Shown here: piece by piece, positions 1 to 4,769 of the stretch
How the letters are laid out: each line of letters starts with the position of its first letter
Position numbering within the stretch: the first letter of the stretch is position 1
Assembly (NCBI GenBank): GCA_002067405.1
Contig: MVRP01000104.1
Location: forward strand, 1-13,216
Length of the DNA stretch: 13,216 nt
Direction of reading: 5' to 3'
Origin: Syntrophorhabdaceae bacterium PtaU1.Bin034
GTDB taxonomy: Bacteria; Desulfobacterota_G; Syntrophorhabdia; Syntrophorhabdales; WCHB1-27
Notes under the pieces: generated by a model
The model's database searches: none
The model's input: only the letters and a program-made list of their open reading frames with translations
Told to the model about the DNA's origin: nothing
Program-made: the position numbers and the translations under genes

Positions 1-129
1 GGCAAGGATAGATACACGTCCAGACACCGGAGGATTTATAGAGCGTAAGCCGCAAAAAGAACGGAGGAAAAGGAGGAATGGGTAGTACCGCACTACTACA
101 GCGCGGGAAAAGAAATCAGGAGTGAAAAC
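1..129 (+). promoter_or_regulatory. Upstream region of the excisionase-integrase unit
   Basis: No full gene lies here. Bases 1-48 are open in frame 1 and end in TAA, so they could be the last 15 codons of an upstream gene; the peptide is not recognised. Two purine-rich Shine-Dalgarno-like runs (63-67 and 71-76) precede an ATG at 78. A short inverted repeat, GTAGT/ACTAC with a 5-nt loop, sits around 82-98 and could be an operator. I see no clear sigma70 promoter. Confidence 0.3.
78..125 (+). CDS. Possible 15-residue leader peptide
   Basis: An ATG at 78 opens 15 codons (starting MGSTALLQ) that end in TGA at 123-125. GGAGG at 63-67 lies about 10 nt upstream of the ATG. The stop overlaps the Shine-Dalgarno (AGGAG, around 118-122) of the excisionase gene, whose ATG is at 130, so ribosomes finishing this peptide would be placed to start the next gene. 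This arrangement suggests translational coupling, but so short a reading frame can occur by chance. No function is recognised. Confidence 0.25.
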   Translation: MGSTALLQRGKRNQE

Positions 130-411
130 ATGAATACCCCTCCTTCCTCAATTTACGCGGATTTTCAGAAAAAGCATGAAAGGCAGCCGACAAAAATCTT
201 AACCGTGAAACAAATCTCCGAATTCCTTCAGACGAAGCAATCGACGGTGTATGCCTGGGCTGAACAAGGACTTATTCCCTCTTTTAAAATCAATGGTTTG
301 TTGCGATTTGATGAAGCTGAAGTGATCGAATGGGTTAAAGGTTGTAAAAGGCCTGGGCGTTGCTATAATGTGGGCAGCCAGACCAGAGCCCGGAAAGGAG
401 GGAAAAACTAA
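130..411 (+). CDS. Excisionase-like helix-turn-helix protein (Xis/AlpA type)
   Basis: A 93-residue protein with a winged-helix DNA-binding domain of the excisionase/MerR-like HTH_17 class at about residues 22-70. The segment LTVKQISEFLQTKQSTVYAW is the helix-turn-helix, and GLIPSFKINGLLRFDEAEV is the wing with the usual Phe-Asp-Glu pattern before the last helix. The C-terminus is basic. The start is set by AGGAG about 6 nt upstream. The stop TAA directly abuts the integrase ATG at 412, so the two are almost certainly co-translated. Proteins of this type bend DNA at attachment sites to direct excision, or regulate the integrase gene. The role here is inferred from family and context. The gene appears intact although its integrase partner is frame-disrupted. 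Confidence 0.8.
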   Translation: MNTPPSSIYADFQKKHERQPTKILTVKQISEFLQTKQSTVYAWAEQGLIPSFKINGLLRFDEAEVIEWVKGCKRPGRCYNVGSQTRARKGGKN

Positions 412-1513
412 ATGGGGCTCTACAAACGAGGTAAGATTTATTGGTTTCAAGTCACGCATGAAGGCCAAAGGATTCAGGAGTCGTTGAAGACAGACAACAA
501 GAAGTTGGCCGAGAAGCTGTATGCAAAGAAACTGACGGACATTATCGAGGGAAGACATTTTGAAGCAACGGAAGCAAAGACGAGAACGTTTGATGAGCTG
601 GTTAAGAAATACCTGGAGAAACATGGACATTCCAGAGACGGTTACACCACCAAGCGCCTATTCGAATTCTTCGGGGGCCTAACCTTGGCTCAGATCACAA
701 CACCTCTCGTTGCCGAGTACCAGGACGAAAGACTTGAGGATGCAGCAGAGGCGACGGTTTACCAAGAGCTATCGCTATTGAGGCGCATGTTTAATGTTGC
801 TCGAAAACGCTGGAAGTGGGTGCGAGAGAACCCGGTCAGCGATGGTGATCTTTCTTTTTCGGTCGGCAACAAGAATGCGCGGGACCGGTGGCTTACCATC
901 GAAGAAGAACAGACACTCTTGCAAAAGGCTACGAACCCGGCATGGCTCAAGCCGCTTCTAATTACCGCCCTTCATACAGGAATGAGACGGGGTGAGATTT
1001 CGGCTCTGACCTGGAAGGACATTGATCAAAAGAGAAGTCTTATAAGGGTGGAGAGATCAAAGAACGGCGAGAAAAGGTCAATCCCGACGTCTCAGACGCT
1101 TCAGGAGACGCTTAAGGCTATCAAGGTGAGAAAATATATCAGGGACAGTGTTTCCGATAGCCATACGAAGCCTGAGAGCTGCTTACGGGAAGGCATTAGA
1201 GAAAGCAGAGATAACTGATTTTCATTTCCACGATCTTCGACACACGTTCGCGACACGGCTCGTACAGAATGGAGTAGACCTTTACAAGGTCAAGGAGCTT
1301 TTGGGACATAAGACAATTGCCATGACTATGCGCTATGCGCACCACTACCCGGAAAGCTTGAGATCGAGCGTGGAGGTTTTGGACCATGTTATGTCACAAA
1401 CCGTCACAATCGAGGGTGGTGCAGGTTTGACACTGCAAAGAAAACCGCATAAAATAAGGCATGCGAGAGTGGCGGAACTGGCAGACGCACTGGACTTAGG
1501 ATCCAGCGGGTAA
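412..1513 (+). pseudogene. Tyrosine recombinase (phage-type integrase), frame-disrupted
   Basis: Site-specific recombinase for a mobile island. Frame 1 (412-1218) holds the N-terminal arm-binding region (about residues 1-55), the SAM-like core-binding domain (about 58-150) and the first catalytic Arg in HTGMRRGEI (about residue 192). The remaining catalytic residues lie in another frame (1148-1513): HDLRHTFATRL (His-x-x-Arg), LLGHKTIA (second His) and the nucleophile Tyr in MTMRYAHHY. The frame changes by +1 near 1140-1150 (YIRDS then VFPIAIRSLR). A single-base indel, sequencing error or frameshifting could each explain it. Shine-Dalgarno AAAGGAGG precedes ATG 412. The last 17 codons run into the tRNA-Leu gene, and the ORF covers that tRNA's promoter. 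The second frame has an in-frame GTG at 1148, but a separate protein lacking the first Arg would be inactive. Confidence 0.85.
1427..1455 (+). promoter_or_regulatory. Sigma70-type promoter of tRNA-Leu
   Basis: A consensus -35 box TTGACA (1427-1432), a 17-nt spacer and a -10 box TAAAAT (1450-1455, five of six matches) end 7 nt before the first base of the tRNA. Geometry and match are very good. The promoter is embedded in the 3' end of the integrase reading frame. Confidence 0.75.
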
Positions 1514-1544
1514 AACCATAGGGGTTCGAGTCCCCTCTCTCGCA
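1463..1544 (+). tRNA. tRNA-Leu (anticodon UAG)
   Basis: Cloverleaf read directly. The acceptor stem is GCGAGAG (1463-1469) paired with CTCTCGC (1537-1543), with discriminator A at 1544. The anticodon stem CTGGA/TCCAG encloses loop CTTAGGA with anticodon TAG at 1497-1499. There is a class II variable arm around GCGGGTAAAACC, and the T arm is AGGGG-TTCGAGT-CCCCT (1520-1536). CCA is not encoded. The gene is the presumed integration site for the flanking recombinases: the + strand integrase ORF overlaps its 5' half and the - strand integrase stops 3 nt from its 3' end. Confidence 0.97.
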
Positions 1545-1546
1545 TT

Positions 1547-2220
1547 CTACACAGTATCAACCCTTTTCCGCGTTTTCCGTCTCGAAAAGTCCAGCGCGTT
1601 TTTACCCGATTGTGATAAATTTGTGATAAATCGCTCGGGCGTGCCCTTCTGCGCTTCCTCTTTGACCTCTTCGCGGCTCAGATTCTCGGCATAAACGTCG
1701 AGCACGTGATGCCCCGTCGAAGACTCTCTGTGTAGTGGTGGGAATACCGCTCCGTAGTGGCATAGGACTTGTGGCCGAGAAGCTTCTGAATGGTGAACAG
1801 GTCAACGCCGTTCTGGGCCAGCCTTGTGGCAAATGTGTGGCGAAGATCGTGAAACCTAAAATTAGTGATGCCGCCCTCGCTCAAAGCAACTTCGAAGGCC
1901 CAGCGAAGCTCGGGGATGTTGACGGCGAGGCCCTCCGAATTGCAGAAAACGGGTTGTCGTGCAAGGCTCGCACTTTCTGAGAAGCCTGCTTTTCCGAAAG
2001 GACATCCCGGAGGCGCCGCGTTAACGGAACGCCGCGCCACTCGCTTGTCTTCTTACCAAACACGATCGCACTCCTCTCTGAAGATCAACATGTTTCCAGG
2101 AAAGAGAGAATATCTCTCCCCGCCTGCAACCTGTATCGACGGCGAACACGACAATTTTCTTCAACCATCCAGGCATGCCGCCAGGAGTCGCTTCTCCTCG
2201 TCATCGGTCAGCCAGCTTGG
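1547..2220 (-). pseudogene. Second tyrosine integrase, degenerate
   Basis: A decayed recombinase read from about 2220 down to a TAG at 1547-1549. Pieces in different frames follow the integrase order: SWLTDDEEKRLLAACLDG (near 2215-2160), then VVFAVDTGCRRGEIFSLSW with the first catalytic Arg, then SEWRGVPLTRRLRDVLSEKQ, then FHDLRHTFATRL, LLGHKSYA and TTERYSHHY with the remaining catalytic residues, and finally a basic C-terminal tail. At least three frame changes are needed (near 2160, 2060-1960 and 1715), and the N-terminal arm-binding and core-binding domains are absent. The left end abuts tRNA-Leu and the upstream end stops abruptly at a junction with an unrelated metabolic gene fragment. 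It is related to, but clearly distinct from, the integrase at 412-1513. Confidence 0.85.
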
Positions 2221-2221
2221 T

Positions 2222-2417
2222 CATCAGTCTTGTGCTGCGATCATCCGGATATGTGAGGACGGAACTGTTAATCTTATCACGGGGGCTACGGATTGCGGCC
2301 AGGGCTCGGACACGGTTCTTTCCATGATGGCGGCGGAGGAACTCGGAGTGAGATATGAAGATATCTCAATAAAGAGGGTGGATTCGGCTTATACCCCGGT
2401 AGACCCGGGAAGTTACG
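2222..2417 (+). pseudogene. Fragment of molybdenum hydroxylase large subunit (4-hydroxybenzoyl-CoA reductase alpha-like)
   Basis: About 65 codons encode a recognisable internal piece of a xanthine dehydrogenase-family Mo-binding subunit. Key segments are DGTVNLITGATDCGQGSD (molybdopterin-contacting GQG motif) and AAEELGVRYEDISI followed by TPVDPGSYG. The family is normally 700-800 residues, so more than 90 percent is missing at both ends. The left boundary abuts the integrase pseudogene and the right boundary passes directly into a different protein. 4-Hydroxybenzoyl-CoA reductase is the closest match by eye, especially because an FAD-subunit fragment follows at 3075; other members of the family are possible. 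Non-functional. Confidence 0.75.
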
Positions 2418-2579
2418 GGCGAGGTATTGGATCCAAAAACGGGTGAAGTGAACCTGGAGGGGCTTTTCGAGATCAGGCTCAACGATGTGCCTTACAATAG
2501 ACTCGTTGAGGGCCTCAACACACCCCTTCAGGATGGCGACACGGTGAAAATTTCTTTGATCCTGATCGGAGGCGGCTAG
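2418..2579 (+). pseudogene. C-terminal fragment of a MoaD/ThiS-like sulfur carrier
   Basis: From about 2418 a new frame opens and reads 53 codons to TAG at 2577-2579. The product contains IRLNDVPYNRLVEGL and PLQDGDTVKISLI and ends in the triple glycine LILIGGG. A beta-grasp fold ending in Gly-Gly after a DGDTV turn is typical of MoaD/ThiS-type small sulfur carriers, which are used in molybdopterin synthesis and occur near tungsten or molybdenum enzymes. There is no start codon or Shine-Dalgarno of its own; the reading frame begins directly at the break with the hydroxylase fragment. Treated as a remnant; the family assignment is moderate. Confidence 0.55.
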
Positions 2580-2590
2580 TCCAGGGATGA

Positions 2591-2827
2591 TGGAAAGACC
2601 GAATCAGGACAGGGTGCGGGCAAATAGGAACGCATTATTCACACGTCATTGCGGATATTGGCCAGAACCTCATGGCTTATTCGCCCGGCAGGCTCTCCCT
2701 CACAGAAATGCTTTACTTGCCTTTTGGTTTTACTCGTGGTTACCAGGCCACAAAACTTACGAAAGCTTATTATAAGAAGCTCCAGCCCAAAAAATCTGTT
2801 GATACGAAGATGCTGTCTCAGGTATAG
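2591..2827 (+). pseudogene. Unidentified C-terminal gene fragment
   Basis: An open stretch reads from 2591 to TAG at 2825-2827 without a credible start. It contains GTHYSHVIADIGQNL, AYSPGRLSLTEMLYLPFGF and TRGYQATKLTKAYYKKL. The composition looks like real protein and the frame fits the run of remnants on either side, but I do not recognise the family. It would be the C-terminal end of an enzyme whose 5' part has been deleted. Its 3' end overlaps the start of the acyl-CoA ligase fragment in another frame, which marks a deletion junction around 2805-2815. Confidence 0.35.
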
Positions 2828-3051
2828 CATGTCCTTCGGAGAGGCTCTTTCCGCTCCCCGCTATGAGGAGTTTGCCAAGACCTTCGGTGTGGAGGTCATC
2901 AACTCTCTCGGTTCGGTCGAAATGTACCTCGGTGGCTTCGTAAATAAGTCGGGCGAGGTCAGGCCCCAAAAGCTCCGGGAGAATCACCCCGTTGGTTGGG
3001 GTGAAGCTGGTCGATAAGGAGAGGCACAATCATAACACAAAGAAGGCGTAA
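2808..3051 (+). pseudogene. Fragment of an AMP-forming acyl-CoA ligase (benzoate-CoA ligase-like)
   Basis: An internal piece of the ANL adenylating superfamily. SFGEALSAPRYEEFAKTFG is followed by VEVINSLGSVEM, which matches the conserved adenine-binding segment (consensus around Y/G-x-G/S-T/S-E) seen in benzoate-CoA ligases as GIGSTEM. After KSGEVRP the frame shifts by one base inside CCCC (2964-2967) and continues as KSSGRITPLVGVKLVDKE, the next conserved segment, to TAA at 3049-3051. Most of the usual 500-plus residues are absent. A 5-bp hairpin (AGGCG/CGCCT, 3044-3056) overlaps the stop. Benzoate activation would fit an aromatic-degradation cluster with the hydroxybenzoyl-CoA reductase remnants, but this copy is dead. 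Confidence 0.75.
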
Positions 3052-3074
3052 CGCCTCACATTAAGGAGGAATGT

Positions 3075-3302
3075 ATGTTACTCGGCTTACCAAGCTTCGA
3101 ATATTTTAACCGCAATACCATCCAAGAGGCATGCGCCTGCCTTTCTTCCTTTCGGGGCGGGGCGCAAGTATTTGCAGGGGGTACTGATCTTATGGTCAAG
3201 ATGAAACACCGGCGAGCAACGCCGCGCAATCTTATCAACATAAAGAGAATCCCGGACCTGGATTATATCCAGTATGACGAGGACGAAGGAGGCCAGGAAT
3301 GA
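3075..3302 (+). pseudogene. Truncated FAD-binding subunit of a molybdenum hydroxylase (4-hydroxybenzoyl-CoA reductase beta-like)
   Basis: The N-terminal 75 codons of a CO-dehydrogenase/xanthine-dehydrogenase medium subunit. FAGGTDLMVKMK (about residues 33-45) is the FAD pyrophosphate-binding signature, and NLINIKRIPDLDYIQYDEDE is the following conserved segment. A good Shine-Dalgarno, AAGGAGG (3063-3069), precedes ATG 3075, so the 5' end is native. Homology ends around 3292, where the sequence passes into the 3' end of the oppositely oriented reverse transcriptase. Full-length relatives have roughly 290 residues, so about three quarters is lost. The shared breakpoint shows that one rearrangement truncated both genes. 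Confidence 0.8.
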
Positions 3303-3763
3303 CTGACGTTGTCGAAGGAATTGTCGATGTCCGTGAGCGCCGCCCATTCCATTTTTCCATATTTGAGATTGTGTTCGACCCGTGCCAGGGCTTTGTGTCG
3401 TTCTTTCCCACGGCGGTAGCTATAGCTTGTATTTAAGAACAACCGCTCAGCCATAGGCTCTACGACCTGCAGGCAGGCCATTTGCGCAACTTTATCCCGT
3501 ATTGTGGGCAGGCCGAGCCGCCGCCATTCCCGCTCTTCATTGAATTTAGGTATGTACACCGAACTGACGGGAGAAGGGCAGTAGCTGCCTGACCTGATTT
3601 CGCTGATAAGATCGTTGATATTCCTGTCGAGACGTTGGTCGAATGTTTCAAGGGTTACATGGTCGATCCCTCCTGAAGCCCCTTTCGTACGGATACGGCT
3701 GTAAGCGGCGAGAAAATTATCGGTATTGAGAAACCGGTCCAGAAGCGATTTAGAGGCGTCCAT
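3263..3763 (-). pseudogene. CRISPR-type reverse transcriptase, 3' truncated
   Basis: The N-terminal part of a group II intron-like reverse transcriptase. Visible blocks are LLDRFLNTDNFLAAYSRIR, GASGGIDHVTLETF (RT0/RT1), VYIPKFNEEREWRRLGLPTI with RDKVAQ (RT2), SYSYRRGKERHKALARVEH, and motif A in LTDIDNSFDNV (catalytic Asp about residue 145). About 11 codons later the frame ends; motif C (YxDD), the thumb and any fused Cas1 are absent. ATG 3763 is preferred because AGGGAG lies about 7 nt upstream; a GTG at 3781 is also in frame. The RRGK-x-HKALxRVEH and DIDNxFD pattern resembles RTs of type III RT-Cas1 proteins, from memory. It lies about 117 nt downstream of the CRISPR array on the same strand, matching type III-E loci that carry RT-Cas1. 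Homology stops at the junction near 3295 with the hydroxylase fragment. It should be inactive. Confidence 0.8.
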
Positions 3764-3879
3764 GTCGGATCTCCCTGACACTTGTTGTGGGTTGCAGCGG
3801 ACCGAAACCCTGGTGAATACGGGTTAGCCCATGGAAGAGTGGAACCGCTCAAAAAACCCTTTAAGTACCAACTTATTGT
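3764..3879 (-). other. Spacer between the array and the reverse transcriptase
   Basis: This 116-nt stretch lies beyond the leader-distal repeat in the direction of crRNA transcription. It holds the reverse transcriptase ribosome-binding site and a T-run in the - sense (around 3851-3856) after a short G-rich stretch. I see no stable hairpin before the T-run, so a terminator cannot be claimed. No further repeat copy is found. Confidence 0.4.
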
Positions 3880-4294
3880 TGCCGTGACATTAATGAATCC
3901 TTCCGTTTCCCAACGAAGCGCACCATTTGCCTTGATAAACTCAACTATCCCGATTGTACCGTGACATTAATGAATCCTTCCGTTTCGCAACAACTTTTAT
4001 GGAGGTTAGTTATGTTTAAGAAAGTGCTCTTAGCGTACCGTGACATTAATGAATCCTTCCGTTTCCCAACAATTACGATGCCTATGGCTATTTCTTTGCG
4101 GCCGATGTACTGTGATATTAATGAATCCTTCCGTTTCGCAACGAGCGGGCATTGTTGTGACAGCGATACTATTTGCTTTGTTTCATACCGTGACATTAAT
4201 GAATCCTTCCGTTTCCCAACAAAAAGGGAGTAGCTCCGTATGAGAAGTTACGGGGTAAATACCGTGACATTAATGAATCCTTCCGTTTCCCAAC
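3880..4294 (-). CRISPR. CRISPR array: six 35-nt repeats, five spacers (type III-E)
   Basis: Repeats lie at 3880-3914, 3957-3991, 4036-4070, 4108-4142, 4186-4220 and 4260-4294; spacers are 42, 44, 37, 43 and 39 nt. In the crRNA sense (- strand) the repeat begins GTTGGGAAACGG and ends AATGTCACGGTA. From memory, the Desulfonema ishimotonii Cas7-11 repeat begins GTTGGAAA and ends GATGTCACGGAAC, which supports both the type and the orientation. The repeat at 3880 has a changed 3' end (GGCA instead of GGTA), as expected at the leader-distal end, placing the leader at 4295-4769 next to the effector gene. Repeats at 3957 and 4108 share a G-to-C change near the 5' end, and the latter has two more differences. 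Cas7-11 itself should process this transcript, since no Cas6 is present. Confidence 0.97.
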
Positions 4295-4319
4295 GCTCCG
4301 TCATCATTGATGAATTTGG

Positions 4320-4347
4320 TTGACAGAAGAATTGAACTACATGTAAT
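4320..4347 (+). promoter_or_regulatory. Possible antisense promoter in the CRISPR leader
   Basis: TTGACA (4320-4325), a 16-nt spacer and TGTAAT (4342-4347, five of six) form a good sigma70-like promoter pointing right, away from the array and against the leader and the 3' end of cas7-11. No gene follows it in this direction, so it may be chance in AT-rich DNA or drive an antisense RNA. Confidence 0.35.
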
Positions 4348-4464
4348 TTGTTTGATTCTTTAGGGCTTTCTGATGGACACGGAAACTTCGCAAACCTCCT
4401 TTCCAGCGTGTCAAAAAGTCCGATTTTGGTGACATAGAAAATGCAACATACCGATTTCCTTAGC

Positions 4465-4470
4465 ATTATA
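4465..4470 (-). promoter_or_regulatory. Candidate -10 box for the pre-crRNA
   Basis: An exact TATAAT on the - strand, about 170 nt upstream of the first repeat, reads into the array. The -35 region at 16-18 nt spacing is poor (TTTCGC or GTTTCG), and there is no extended -10 TG. Confidence 0.25.
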
Positions 4471-4769
4471 TTCATACGAAATCTTCGCGAAACCATTCCG
4501 TCGCCCGCCCCATTTCGGCATGAAAGATGGGGTCAAAGGTGGTTTCCAAGTTTCTGAAATCATTGAAGCCGCAAGACGGCCTCTTTTCGGTTTTTCGCAA
4601 GAGAACTTGCAGTCTCCTGCCAAACTCAGCTTTGCGAACTTTTTCCGATGCCACAGAAAAGGCCTGCAAACTGTTTTTGCCTTTAATATTAATTTGTTAA
4701 GGACCTCCAGGACGTTCCGAAGATCTTCGCGAAGCTTTTGGGCGTGATCGGGCGCCGAATGTCAGTCTC

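Larger units (their letters stand above)
4295..4769 (-). promoter_or_regulatory. CRISPR leader region between cas7-11 and the array
   Basis: A 475-nt region without a confident gene. The 100 nt next to the first repeat are AT-rich, as leaders are. A perfect TATAAT on the - strand (4465-4470) could be the -10 box of a pre-crRNA promoter, though no good -35 accompanies it. The sequence ATCTTCGCGAA occurs twice (about 4481-4491 and 4723-4733), the second as part of a larger palindrome, GAAGATCTTCGCGAAGCTT. A small hairpin, GCAAG-AGAA-CTTGC, lies near 4598-4611. Two overlapping - strand frames of 65 and 70 codons (4472-4669, 4411-4623) are open but resemble no family I know; a dispersed repeat or an integration-host-factor-type leader is as likely as a gene. 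Confidence 0.5.

Noticed and set aside
1613..1634. Tandem TTGTGATAAAT copies as an attachment site
   Set aside because: The repeat lies within the coding tail of the - strand integrase remnant (FITNLSQ), and no matching copy exists elsewhere in the window.
3263..3763. The reverse transcriptase as a group II intron or retron
   Set aside because: No intron RNA domain V/VI or retron msr/msd structure is evident, and its position beside the array on the same strand fits a CRISPR-associated reverse transcriptase better.
3945..4243. Open frames across the array encoding repeated MNPSVSQ-type peptides
   Set aside because: They are translations of the CRISPR repeats, not genes.
4411..4669. Two overlapping - strand frames in the CRISPR leader as candidate small Cas accessory genes
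   Set aside because: The frames overlap each other, neither has a convincing ribosome-binding site, and no similarity to Csx30, Csx31 or Cas2 is visible.
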